NCBI GenBank assembly: GCA_018716295.1 | Contig: DVKC01000018.1 | Coordinates: 62,001-126,000, forward strand | Reading direction: 5' to 3' | DNA length: 64,000 nt | DNA from: Candidatus Avimuribaculum pullicola | Lineage (GTDB): Bacteria > Bacteroidota > Bacteroidia > Bacteroidales > Muribaculaceae | Shown here: piece by piece, positions 44,807 to 51,822 of the stretch | How positions within the stretch are numbered: position 1 is the stretch's first letter | How the letters are laid out: every line of letters begins with the position of its first letter | Notes under the pieces: generated by a model | Database searches by the model: none | Seen by the model: the letters and a program-made list of their open reading frames with translations, nothing else | What the model was told of the DNA's origin: nothing | Translations under genes and position numbers: made by a program

Positions 44807-44888
44807 GCTTTTTATTTGGGTACTCCAAGGAATTGCTCATTTTTCTGTGTTTTGAGCGTGATTTCTTGACCTGTTCGTTACTGTTCTT

Positions 44889-44917
44889 CCGTAAAAGTGA
44901 GAGAGGTACTTTTACGG
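44889..44917. repeat. Inverted repeat near the element end
   Basis: Perfect 10-bp arms CCGTAAAAGT (44889-44898) and ACTTTTACGG (44908-44917) flank a 9-nt spacer. It is part of a hairpin-rich non-coding stretch. Confidence 0.6.
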
Positions 44918-44980
44918 GGTCTTGCCGTTTTCTTTTTTTGTCGTTCTTCTTGGCGCAAGTGAAACCGTGCTGATGATTCA

Positions 44981-44997
44981 CCCTTACATGGTAAGGG
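44981..44997. repeat. Short inverted repeat CCCTTAC/GTAAGGG
   Basis: Perfect 7-bp arms with a 3-nt spacer ATG. No gene covers it with confidence. Confidence 0.5.
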
Positions 44998-45034
44998 CCG
45001 GTCATCGGCACTGGCGGCATGGCTGAAAGAAAGT

Positions 45035-45078
45035 CCGCATATCCGCATCAAACCGAGGGTTTGACGATGGATGTGCGG
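45035..45078. repeat. Long imperfect inverted repeat
   Basis: The left arm, containing CCGCATATCC and CATCAAACC (45035-45054), pairs with the right arm, containing GGTTTG, GATGGATGTGCGG (45058-45078), around a GAG loop. On the minus strand the hairpin is followed by CTTTCTTTC, so it could end a minus-strand transcript that crosses the duplicated units. Confidence 0.6.
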
Positions 45079-45115
45079 ATTATCTTTCTTACGGCACAAC
45101 CGCCTTTACCACTTG

Positions 45116-45300
45116 CGCCTTTTGTTTCTTGTTGAAAGCGGAACTGGGATAGGTACAGCCAACCACTTGCCACTCACGAGTGAGCCACAAAAGGTTGTTC
45201 GTACCGCCGAAGCCTGAGAAGAATGTCCGTATGTGTCTGTCCGAGCAAGTCGGATAGGCATATACGGGCATACTTCTTTTGTGGGGCTTCGGCTTTTCAC
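45116..45300. repeat. Structured direct repeat, copy 1
   Basis: About 185 bp, nearly identical to 45322-45505 (offset 205 bp). It contains a small stem (CTCAC/GTGAG inside CAACC/GGTTG) and a long imperfect hairpin at 45206-45293 closed by GCCGAAGCC and GGCTTCGGC. Differences from copy 2 lie mainly in loops and bulges. Function unknown. Confidence 0.75.
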
Positions 45301-45321
45301 GCTTTCATGCTTTGCCCTCCG

Positions 45322-45505
45322 TGCCTTTTCTTTTTGTTGAAAGCGGAACAGGGATAGGTACAGCCAACCACTTGCCGCTCACGGGTGAGCCACAAAAGGT
45401 TGTCTGCACCGCCGAAGCCGGAGAAGAATGTCCGTATGTGTCTGTCCGCACAAGTCGGATAGGCATATACGGGCATACTTCTTTGTGGGGCTTCGGCTTG
45501 TTCAG
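45322..45505. repeat. Structured direct repeat, copy 2
   Basis: The hairpin at 45411-45497 pairs GCCGAAGCC (45411-45419) with GGCTTCGGC (45489-45497) and continues with about 25 further pairs to an apical loop CACAAGT (45449-45455). Relative to copy 1 there is one single-base deletion, which argues against a conserved reading frame. Confidence 0.75.
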
Positions 45506-45926
45506 GCTTTCAAGCGAGTCTCCAAAGGTTACGCTGTTTATGTTTTCATGCAGTTCCGCATTTTGGAGATGTTCCATTCAATCTGCCTCTTGTTACGCTT
45601 ACCTCCATTTTGCGACATCCAGACGACGCATCAAGTGGTCATTCTCGTTCGGCTGCAAAGGTAACTCCGGGATTTGCCGGAAAAGCAAGGTCAAGCCTCC
45701 TGTTTTGCGAGAAAAATCTCCAGCCCTACGGGTAGTATTTTTCCCGAAAAACCTTGCATTTCCGAATCCCTACCTTGATGGGGCAACCGAAACGAAAACG
45801 ACCGATGCGACAGGAAGACGCATAAAAAAAATGTCGGATAACCGAGAGGCAGATAAGAAGTTTTGAAACTCAACTCCCTCAGCTCTTGAATCCGCATTAA
45901 AAATAAAAATCAAAAACAAAACGGAT
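45506..45926. other. Non-coding stretch upstream of the accessory operon
   Basis: No convincing gene is seen. Long open frames crossing it (for example 45279-45866) cover the structured repeats and have no protein-like composition. It holds the minus-strand promoter candidate at 45656-45688 and AT-rich leader sequence before the first plus-strand gene. Confidence 0.5.
45656..45688 (-). promoter_or_regulatory. Promoter candidate reading into the duplicated structured units
   Basis: On the minus strand TTGC (45688-45685), 21 nt and TACCTTTG (45663-45656) form a near-consensus promoter. A transcript would run through both hairpin units (45505 to 45116) toward the hairpin at 45035-45078, with no convincing open frame, suggesting a non-coding RNA. 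Confidence 0.4.
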
Positions 45927-46262
45927 ATGAGAACAGCAATAGCAACAAAATTCGTGGCTTGGGAAGTGCCGACATTGGACGCACTGAAAGGCAGCAAGGT
46001 TTACATCCTACGTGAGAAACTGAACAACGGATGGCGGATGAACCGAGAAGAAAAGGATTGGCTCACCGAAAAAGTGAACAGCAACACCTATTTCAAGAGC
46101 GCAGTCCCCTTGCAAGGCTGGAGGTTTGACTTCTCCGACATTCTCCGAACCTACATCGTGAAGCAATACGGACATTGGGCGGAATACAAGGCTACCGACA
46201 AGACCGCACTCCGCAATTTCCTTTACGGCAGGATTGACAACATCGTGGAACTTAACAAATGA
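45927..46262 (+). CDS. Conjugative-element hypothetical protein (111 aa)
   Basis: First gene of the plus-strand accessory operon. The protein (MRTAIATKFVAWEVPTLDAL) is soluble, with many Lys, Trp and Arg residues (LREKLNNGWRMNREEKDWLTEKV) and no membrane helix. Similar small proteins are frequent in Bacteroidales conjugative elements, but no function is known to me. It is followed after 7 nt by a small membrane protein. The coding composition resembles the genes downstream. Confidence 0.75.
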   Translation: MRTAIATKFVAWEVPTLDALKGSKVYILREKLNNGWRMNREEKDWLTEKVNSNTYFKSAVPLQGWRFDFSDILRTYIVKQYGHWAEYKATDKTALRNFLYGRIDNIVELNK

Positions 46263-46269
46263 TACGGCT

Positions 46270-46485
46270 ATGACAGCAACGGCAGACTTCAGACAAATGG
46301 CGCAATACATGGGGCTTGCGATATGCACCCTAATCGTGCGCACCGCCCTTTGGATGTTAGGCATCCTTTGGGGCATCGTAAGAGAGATAATAAACGGAGT
46401 GTTCCGAGTGGCGATAGGCATCATCGTGGCTATCCTTTCCACAATCGCCTTCTTCGGTTTCATCCTTTGGTTATTCACCCTTTAA
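46270..46485 (+). CDS. Small membrane protein of the accessory operon (71 aa)
   Basis: The ATG at 46270 (MTATADFRQMAQYMG) is chosen because it follows the previous stop by 7 nt; upstream codons overlap that gene. Two long hydrophobic segments (GLAICTLIVRTALWMLGILWGIV and VAIGIIVAILSTIAFFGFILWLF) make up most of the protein. No function is known; it may modify the membrane during transfer. Confidence 0.7.
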   Translation: MTATADFRQMAQYMGLAICTLIVRTALWMLGILWGIVREIINGVFRVAIGIIVAILSTIAFFGFILWLFTL

Positions 46486-46496
46486 TCCCTACCGAC

Positions 46497-46718
46497 ATGG
46501 CAAAGAGAAGAAGCAAGATAGTAGAGCAACAATGCAGATACTACGAGGTAGGCAACATTTTCGAGTATATGGTGGAAACGTACCTCAACGGCAATATATC
46601 CGTGTTCCGTGAACTCTACCGCGAACTGAACAAGAACGCACGGAAGGACTTTACAGACTTCCTTCTGAGCGAGGTAGAGCCGATTTATTGGAGAGAGATT
46701 TTGAAGGAAACAATCTAA
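46497..46718 (+). CDS. Small charged hypothetical protein (73 aa)
   Basis: The ATG at 46497 gives MAKRRSKIVEQQCRYYEVGN; the longer open frame from 46323 is antisense-like noise over the previous gene. The protein is helical and charged (FRELYRELNKNARKDFTDFLLSEVEP). No family is recognised. It is 11 nt after the membrane protein gene and 12 nt before the PcfK-like gene. Confidence 0.7.
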   Translation: MAKRRSKIVEQQCRYYEVGNIFEYMVETYLNGNISVFRELYRELNKNARKDFTDFLLSEVEPIYWREILKETI

Positions 46719-46730
46719 AACAACAGCGAT

Positions 46731-47156
46731 ATGAAAACGACAGACCATTTCAAGAGAACGATACAGATGTATTTGGAACAGCGTGCGGAGGAAGATGCGC
46801 TTTTTGCCAATAGCTACCGCAACCCAGCCAAGAACATAGACGATTGCGTGACCTACATTCTGAACTATGCGCAGAAAAGCGGTTGCAACGGCTTCACGGA
46901 CGGGGAGATTTACGGGCAAGCCATACACTACTATGAGGAAAACGAGATAGAGGTGGGCAAGCCGATGAACTGCCAAGTGGTAGTGAACCACGTTGTGGAA
47001 CTCACGGCAGAGGAAAAGGCGGAAGCACGGCAGAACGCAGTCCGTCAATACCAAGAGGAGGAACTTCGCAAGTTGCAGAACCGCAACAAGCCGAGAACCG
47101 CCACCAAAGCGACCGCACAAGCAATACAAGAACCCTCATTATTTGATATATTATGA
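46731..47156 (+). CDS. PcfK-like protein
   Basis: The 141-residue protein (MKTTDHFKRTIQMYLEQRAEED) resembles the PcfK-like family of conjugative elements. It has helical N- and central parts (IDDCVTYILNYAQKSGCNGFTDGEIYGQAIHYYEENEI) and a basic Gln/Arg-rich C-terminal tail ending in PSLFDIL. It overlaps the PcfJ-like gene by ATGA, so the pair is translationally coupled, the usual order. PcfK and PcfJ are named after an enterococcal conjugative plasmid; their biochemical role is not established. Confidence 0.82.
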   Translation: MKTTDHFKRTIQMYLEQRAEEDALFANSYRNPAKNIDDCVTYILNYAQKSGCNGFTDGEIYGQAIHYYEENEIEVGKPMNCQVVVNHVVELTAEEKAEARQNAVRQYQEEELRKLQNRNKPRTATKATAQAIQEPSLFDIL

Positions 47157-48484
47157 AACCCAAGACCAAGATACAGAAAGAGGTGGCAAGACTTTCCGCC
47201 AACCTTCGCCCAATATCAGCGACACAAATTGAGTGGGCATACCGCCACTGCGTTGAACATATCGGCTACCGCACCAAGAAAGGGAACATCACCTGCTCCG
47301 ACTGCGGTCACGAGTGGCATAGCAACAGCACACTATGCAACACCCTTGAAGGTTGTGTCTGCCCCAAATGCCATACCAAACTCAAAGTGCAGGATACCCG
47401 AAAGCGCACCTACAAGGAAACGCAGTATTTCAGTGTGGTAACCACCTGCCAAGGCTATCAGGTAATCCGTGTTGCGCAGGTCAGATGCGAGAGCAAGAAA
47501 GGCGAACAGATGAAATTCTACTGCCACGAGGTTGTGCAGCGTTGGATTTCATCCGAAGGCAAGGTCACGGATATGGCGTTGCTCCGTGGATTTCTTTTCT
47601 GCTATTGCGATGTGTGGGCTTTGGACAGCAATATGGAGGTAAGACCGCACAACAGCCTATACGATGATGTGGTGGCAAGGAGTTATGCCTATCCAAAGAT
47701 GAGGGTATTGCCGCAACTCAAACGCAACGGCTTCAAAGGCGATTTTCACGGCATTTCCCCCGTACGTCTTTTCAAGGCTCTCCTTTCCGACCCAAGAATT
47801 GAAACCCTTATGAAAGGCGGTGAGATTGAGATTATGAAACATTTTCTTTTCAATACTCGTACTGCCGATGAATGTTGGTCATCCTATCTGATTGCCAAGC
47901 GTCACAAGTATCAGATAGACAACTTCTCAATGTGGTGTGACTACCTGCGTATGCTCAAAAAACTCGGTCATGACCTCCGCAACCCGAAGAACATCTGCCC
48001 CGAAGATTTCATAGCGGAACACGACAATGCAACTCGAAAGATTGAAGCCATACATGAGAGGGAAAGAGCCGCAGACCGCCGCCGTCGGGAGATTGAAAGG
48101 CGTGAGCGAGAGCAACAGCGACAACTCCAACGAAAGAAAGATGCGGAGGATTTCATCGCTAACAAATCCAAATTCTTCGGATTGGTAATCACTGACGAGG
48201 AGATAATCGTCAAGGTGCTTGAAAGCATAGACGAGTATTACAACGAGGGCAAGGCACAGAACATCTGCGTGTTCGGCAGTGAATACTACAAGAAAGCCGA
48301 TACCCTCATACTCTCGGCAAGGATTGGCGGTGAGATAATTGAAACCGTTGAGGTGGACTTGCAAACCCTCAAAGTTGTGCAGTGCCACGGCAAGTACAAC
48401 CAAGACACCGAATACCACGAGCGCATCATAGACCTTGTGAACAAGAACGCCAACCTCATCCGTGAGCGGATGAAAGCGGCATAG
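47153..48484 (+). CDS. PcfJ-like protein
   Basis: This 443-residue protein has zinc-finger-like cysteine pairs near the N-terminus (CSDCGHEWHS and CVCPKCHTKL, about residues 44-78). A PcfJ-type middle domain follows (VVQRWISSEGKVTDMALLRGF, then SPVRLFKALLSDPRIETLMKGGEIEI), and then a long charged Arg/Glu helix (HERERAADRRRREIERREREQQRQ). The cysteines suggest nucleic-acid binding. It pairs with the PcfK-like gene through an ATGA overlap. It is common in Bacteroidales conjugative elements; function unproven. Confidence 0.85.
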   Translation: MKPKTKIQKEVARLSANLRPISATQIEWAYRHCVEHIGYRTKKGNITCSDCGHEWHSNSTLCNTLEGCVCPKCHTKLKVQDTRKRTYKETQYFSVVTTCQGYQVIRVAQVRCESKKGEQMKFYCHEVVQRWISSEGKVTDMALLRGFLFCYCDVWALDSNMEVRPHNSLYDDVVARSYAYPKMRVLPQLKRNGFKGDFHGISPVRLFKALLSDPRIETLMKGGEIEIMKHFLFNTRTADECWSSYLIAKRHKYQIDNFSMWCDYLRMLKKLGHDLRNPKNICPEDFIAEHDNATRKIEAIHERERAADRRRREIERREREQQRQLQRKKDAEDFIANKSKFFGLVITDEEIIVKVLESIDEYYNEGKAQNICVFGSEYYKKADTLILSARIGGEIIETVEVDLQTLKVVQCHGKYNQDTEYHERIIDLVNKNANLIRERMKAA

Positions 48485-48508
48485 CATAAACCCTAAAACA
48501 ACATTGAT

Positions 48509-48766
48509 ATGGAAGTAAGATTTGAAAGCATGGTTTGCTTGTGGGACGATAAAATCCCCACGATGTTCCTTGAATTTATGAACCTCCTCACTCTTGCAAT
48601 GAGTGAGGAGCAGTTAAGGGCAAGCGTAAAGGACTTTGCCGAGAAGCACGAACTTGACAAGTTCTTCCTTTACGGCTTCGGCTCACACCATTTCTACATG
48701 CACCAACGCTACACAAGCAATCCCGAAATGGTGATGCAGAACAGAGTTTTGTCAGTACATTTCTAA
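48509..48766 (+). CDS. Conjugative-element hypothetical protein (85 aa)
   Basis: This small soluble protein (MEVRFESMVCLWDDKIPTMF) is rich in Phe and Met and ends in LSVHF. Its operon position, 24 nt after the PcfJ-like gene, and good coding composition support it as real. No family or function is recognised. Confidence 0.7.
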   Translation: MEVRFESMVCLWDDKIPTMFLEFMNLLTLAMSEEQLRASVKDFAEKHELDKFFLYGFGSHHFYMHQRYTSNPEMVMQNRVLSVHF

Positions 48767-48785
48767 CCATCTAAAAATAACGATT

Positions 48786-49016
48786 ATGAGTACACGGATG
48801 ACCATCAACGGAGTAAGCACCTGCACGAAAGCAGGGACAGAGAAATACGAGAAGTTCCAAACAGGCATCGGCAGACGCAAGCGGACACTTGTGCAATACG
48901 ACTACCGCCACACGGACGGGGAATTGTTCTCTTGTGTGAAACCCACGTTGGACGAGTGCCGAGCCACACGGGACAAGTGGCTGACGGCAAAAAGAGGAAA
49001 GGAGGACAAGCAATGA
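48786..49016 (+). CDS. DUF3873-like protein (76 aa)
   Basis: The sequence MSTRMTINGVSTCTKAGTEKYEKF with a later YDYRHTDGELFSCVKPTLDECRATRD block matches the short DUF3873-type proteins found in Bacteroidales conjugative elements. It is basic and soluble, with three Cys. Its stop overlaps the next start by ATGA (49013-49016). Function unknown; the family name is from memory of the pattern. Confidence 0.72.
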   Translation: MSTRMTINGVSTCTKAGTEKYEKFQTGIGRRKRTLVQYDYRHTDGELFSCVKPTLDECRATRDKWLTAKRGKEDKQ

Positions 49017-49261
49017 ACGAAGCAGGCTACCAAACGCTGATAGTCAAGTTCAGCAAGCCCATCACGGAATTGGACGGCATCTTTGACGATGCCGAAGCGT
49101 GGGGAGTTGAAACCCTTAAAGGATGGGTAGAGGACTATGAGAGCAGTCGGTTTACCGCCATTGACAGCCATACGGCAGTCATAACGAGCGAGTACAATAT
49201 GGAGTGTGTGAAAACATGGTTGGAAAGGAACACCCCCATAGCCGAGAAAACAGAATTTTGA
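49013..49261 (+). CDS. Acidic hypothetical protein of the accessory operon (82 aa)
   Basis: MNEAGYQTLIVKFSKPITEL begins a compact alpha/beta protein with an acidic centre (DGIFDDAEAWGVETLKGWVEDYE). It is coupled to the DUF3873-like gene by an ATGA overlap. Such proteins recur next to DUF3873 genes in related elements. An acidic small protein in a mobile element could mimic DNA, but nothing here tests that. Confidence 0.7.
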   Translation: MNEAGYQTLIVKFSKPITELDGIFDDAEAWGVETLKGWVEDYESSRFTAIDSHTAVITSEYNMECVKTWLERNTPIAEKTEF

Positions 49262-49308
49262 ACATTCGGGCGGTGTCCGCACCGCCCGAACATAGCAACC
49301 AAAGAAGA

Positions 49309-49623
49309 ATGAATATGATAGCAAAGACGATTTTGGAACAGATAGGCGGCAGACGCTTTGCCACCATGACGGGGAGCAAGGACTTCATAGACATAGGCAA
49401 CGGCTTACGCATGAGCCTTGCGAGGAACAAGACGAGTGCCAACCGCCTTGACATCATCTATGACGGAGGGGCAGACCTCTACAATATGCGTTTCTACCGC
49501 AAGACGTTCAGCAAAAAGACCTTTGAGTGCAGGACGAAGGACATCGAAACGCACGAGGGTATATATTGTGATATGCTGGAAGAAATGTTCACGATGGTGA
49601 CGGGGCTTTACACCCGTTTTTGA
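49309..49623 (+). CDS. Conjugative-element hypothetical protein (104 aa)
   Basis: Last gene of the plus-strand operon. The ATG at 49309 gives MNMIAKTILEQIGGRRFATM; an ATG at 49315 is equally possible. The rest (MTGSKDFIDIGNGLRMSLARNKTSANRLDIIYDGGADLYNMRFYRK) is an alpha/beta protein resembling small conserved proteins of conjugative elements. Function unknown. A hairpin follows at once (49630-49656). Confidence 0.72.
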   Translation: MNMIAKTILEQIGGRRFATMTGSKDFIDIGNGLRMSLARNKTSANRLDIIYDGGADLYNMRFYRKTFSKKTFECRTKDIETHEGIYCDMLEEMFTMVTGLYTRF

Positions 49624-49629
49624 GAGGTG

Positions 49630-49656
49630 GGCGGCGAAAAGCCGCCTACTTTCTTT
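49630..49656 (+). terminator. Terminator of the accessory operon
   Basis: GGCGGC (49630-49635), loop GAAAA, GCCGCC (49641-49646), then TACTTTCTTT. A larger inverted repeat, GCCTACTTTCTT (49644-49655) with AAGAAAGTAGGC (49676-49687), overlaps its 3' side. Confidence 0.6.
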
Positions 49657-49730
49657 CATGAGCATGATGGCGGGTAAGAAAGTAGGCAAAGAAACCATTG
49701 TTTCAATCTGCGATGCTGTTGTTTCTTTAG

Positions 49731-50606
49731 TTATTGCAAATGAAGACCATTAGCTATTATTTCAGGAATTAAATAGGAATACCATACGGTTCCTAAACCA
49801 TATGAATTTTTTCTTATTATGGTCAAGTCTCCGAGGTCAAAAGGTGCGCATTGCTGTACAGGTTCTCCTGAATAGACCCCTAAAAAGACAAATTGCTTTT
49901 CGTTGCTATGCATTAATTTACCATCAATCATTGCCACATTTATTGGTTTGCTAATTACAAGTCCTCCAGACGAGCCCGGGAATAATTGTGCATCAATTAA
50001 AAAGATTGGATTATTATTAAAATTAAGTCCCCATCCGCTTGATATTATACCTGATTTTACAATAGGGAATTTGTTGGCAACATCATAAAAACCACGAGGG
50101 TAACTGGCTACAATAATGTCACTTGTTACATCTATTGTTAGTGGTGAATTTGAAGGTAAATTGTCGTTACTCAAGCTAGCACCAATAACTAGTTGTCTAT
50201 TGGGGTCGCTTTTGGCAATGTCTATAATTAAATCGTCCACTTTTATAGCAACAACATCAATGCCATTATCATGATGCAATAGCAGTCTTTGTCTTAATTG
50301 CTCTTTATTTAATGTTATAGGAAGCCATTCAACTTTATTATTGACGACTTCTCTTAAATTAAATACAAAATAATCAGGCAGGACTTCACATTCGTTTATT
50401 TTGGGAAGTGCAACATGCCTGTTAGTTATTAAGTATGTTCCTTCTATTTTCCTCCACTGTCCACCCTTTACATTTGGATCCATGGGTGACATTTCATTGT
50501 AATAAAACCCAGAACCTTGCGACTTGAACTTTGTTGTTCCACATTCTATTAAGGTTGTAAGCCCATATAGATTTTTATCAAAAGAAGTGTGTTTCGTTTC
50601 TTCCAT
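49731..50606 (-). CDS. Stand-alone trypsin-like serine protease, element cargo
   Basis: The ATG at 50606 (MEETKHTSFDKN) gives 291 residues with a chymotrypsin-like layout: His64 in YLITNRHVA, Asp117 in GIDVVAIKV and Ser213 in FPGSSGGLV, an intact triad. There is no signal peptide, so it is predicted to be cytosolic. No PDZ or other domain is seen. The gene is much more AT-rich than the transfer genes and has its own consensus promoter and an upstream terminator isolating it. That marks a separately acquired cargo gene. Cytosolic trypsin-like proteases occur as effectors in phage defence, but no partner gene lies next to it here. Confidence 0.85.
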   Translation of the reverse strand: MEETKHTSFDKNLYGLTTLIECGTTKFKSQGSGFYYNEMSPMDPNVKGGQWRKIEGTYLITNRHVALPKINECEVLPDYFVFNLREVVNNKVEWLPITLNKEQLRQRLLLHHDNGIDVVAIKVDDLIIDIAKSDPNRQLVIGASLSNDNLPSNSPLTIDVTSDIIVASYPRGFYDVANKFPIVKSGIISSGWGLNFNNNPIFLIDAQLFPGSSGGLVISKPINVAMIDGKLMHSNEKQFVFLGVYSGEPVQQCAPFDLGDLTIIRKNSYGLGTVWYSYLIPEIIANGLHLQ

Positions 50607-50634
50607 AATTACTTTATACTTAATTAGACTTTTA

Positions 50635-50666
50635 CAAAAGTAGTCATTATTTCCCTGAATCACAAA
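50635..50666 (-). promoter_or_regulatory. Promoter of the trypsin-like protease gene
   Basis: On the minus strand TTTG (50666-50663), a 20-nt spacer and TACTTTTG (50642-50635) match the consensus exactly. The start codon at 50606 follows after a short leader. Two tandem GCAATATC(A/G)TG units (50674-50694 region) lie just upstream. Confidence 0.7.
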
Positions 50667-50716
50667 TTATTGTGTGCAATATCGTGCAATATCATGAAAA
50701 AATCAATTTTATCACT

Positions 50717-50764
50717 CAAAAACAGTATTCACTTACTCAAAAATAGAAGAGCAAGTGAATACTG
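50717..50764 (-). terminator. Terminator of the transfer operon
   Basis: Perfect 12-bp arms CAGTATTCACTT and AAGTGAATACTG (50753-50764 and 50723-50734), read on the minus strand, are followed by TTTTTG. It lies just after the lysozyme stop and ends the tra operon. Confidence 0.8.
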
Positions 50765-50773
50765 GTAGCTAAA

Positions 50774-51301
50774 TCATGGTACATATAGCAGTGTAAACTC
50801 CGCCTTTCTCCGTTTGAGCAGCATGGCGTGCCGTTTCCCCTTGTAGTTGCAGAAAGCGATATACTCCCGATAAATATTCCTGTCGCCCGCCTCCAGCTTT
50901 CGGATCAGCGTACTTTTGGGTATCTTCCCGCTCCCCAACAGACGGTATGGACCGACATTGTAGGCGAGCGTGGCAAGCAGGAGCGAATCTTTCCCGAACT
51001 GCCGGAACATCGCGCAGAACTTCCGTAGGTCTTTCCGCAGAAGCGCGTCCGCCTGCCGCTTCGTCATGGTACGTGCCGAATACCTTTCACCCGGTAACAA
51101 CTTATGCCCATATCCTACATACGGGTGATGTTTTTCCGAATGCCAGCCCTCAAAATACTTCGTGCATCGCACCGCCCTCTCAAATGGTGGCAGCCGGTAG
51201 ATAGCCGCCTGCCCGTCCGTTCCCTCATGGCGGCTGTCCCGTGCGGACACGGAACAGACCGTCAGAAGCGAACAGAGGATAGCTATGAATACACGCATCA
51301 T
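50774..51301 (-). CDS. Lysozyme-like transfer peptidoglycan hydrolase
   Basis: 175 residues with a signal peptide (MMRVFIAILCSLLTVCSVSA). The mature part resembles phage-type (GH24-like) lysozyme: FEGWHSEKHHPYVGYGHKL carries the catalytic Glu and the following GYGH motif, and TLAYNVGPYRLLGSG lies further on. It would open the cell wall locally for the transfer machine in the periplasm. It overlaps TraQ by ATGA and is the last gene of the operon. Confidence 0.85.
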   Translation of the reverse strand: MMRVFIAILCSLLTVCSVSARDSRHEGTDGQAAIYRLPPFERAVRCTKYFEGWHSEKHHPYVGYGHKLLPGERYSARTMTKRQADALLRKDLRKFCAMFRQFGKDSLLLATLAYNVGPYRLLGSGKIPKSTLIRKLEAGDRNIYREYIAFCNYKGKRHAMLLKRRKAEFTLLYVP

Positions 51302-51804
51302 CGTGTAAGGGACTTGAAATTACCAATTGGGACAACAGAAATAACCCCGTCATCCTTCACGTTGCGGTTGTTGAAGTCAAATTCCAATTCGTAGGAGTTG
51401 CTGAAATTGTCCTCCACTACCACAATGAAGTTGTGCGCCTCGTCACCCGCCGCCGTGTAGTACAGCCGGAACTTCTCGTTTTCGAGCAGGTAGCGGTCAT
51501 TGGGCAGGAACGTGATTCCGTTGTCCATTTTCAACGTACCTTCCCCCTCGAACTGGAAATACCGGATGGTATAGAGGGTGTTGGCGTAATCGCCCGTCTT
51601 TTTCAACTCACAGCGGATTTCCACCGTCTGCCCCTTCGTCACCTTGTTAGGCACGGGCATGATTTCCACCGTGAAGGGATAGGATTGCTGGATGTCCATG
51701 TCGTCGTCACACGATACGGCGGTGAGCGACACGGCGGCGAAAAGGCAGAGTGCCAACGCCTTGAAGATTGATTTTCTCTTGTTCTTGTTGTTCAGTATGT
51801 TCAT
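51298..51804 (-). CDS. traQ: TraQ (DUF3872), conjugal transfer protein
   Basis: 168 residues with an N-terminal lipoprotein-like signal (ALALCLFAAVSLTAVSC), then DDDMDIQQSYPFTVEIMPVP and beta-rich sequence as in DUF3872 (KGQTVEIRCELKKTGDYANTLYTIRYFQFEGEG). This is the usual TraQ position after TraP in CTnDOT-like operons. It probably sits in the envelope; its molecular role is not known. Confidence 0.85.
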   Translation of the reverse strand: MNILNNKNKRKSIFKALALCLFAAVSLTAVSCDDDMDIQQSYPFTVEIMPVPNKVTKGQTVEIRCELKKTGDYANTLYTIRYFQFEGEGTLKMDNGITFLPNDRYLLENEKFRLYYTAAGDEAHNFIVVVEDNFSNSYELEFDFNNRNVKDDGVISVVPIGNFKSLTR

Positions 51805-51822
51805 TGTCTTTTGATTTTTAAG

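Noticed and set aside
45116-45505. CRISPR array or integron attC sites
   Set aside because: Only two long copies with no regular short repeat-spacer pattern; no cas genes, integron integrase or attC core motifs were seen nearby.
45656-45663. TGCAAAGGTAA as a second attachment core
   Set aside because: The minus-strand reading TTACCTTTGC lacks the leading G of GTANNTTTGC, and it lies inside element sequence; a promoter -7 box is the better reading.
45279-45866. 195-codon plus-strand open frame across the structured repeats
   Set aside because: It covers one whole hairpin copy and non-coding sequence and has no protein-like composition. The minus-strand 64- and 90-codon frames in the same repeats share peptides only because the DNA is duplicated, and a 1-bp indel breaks their frame.
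49013-49261. Acidic protein as an anti-restriction or anti-CRISPR DNA mimic
   Set aside because: The acidity is moderate and there is no supporting motif or neighbour; kept as hypothetical.
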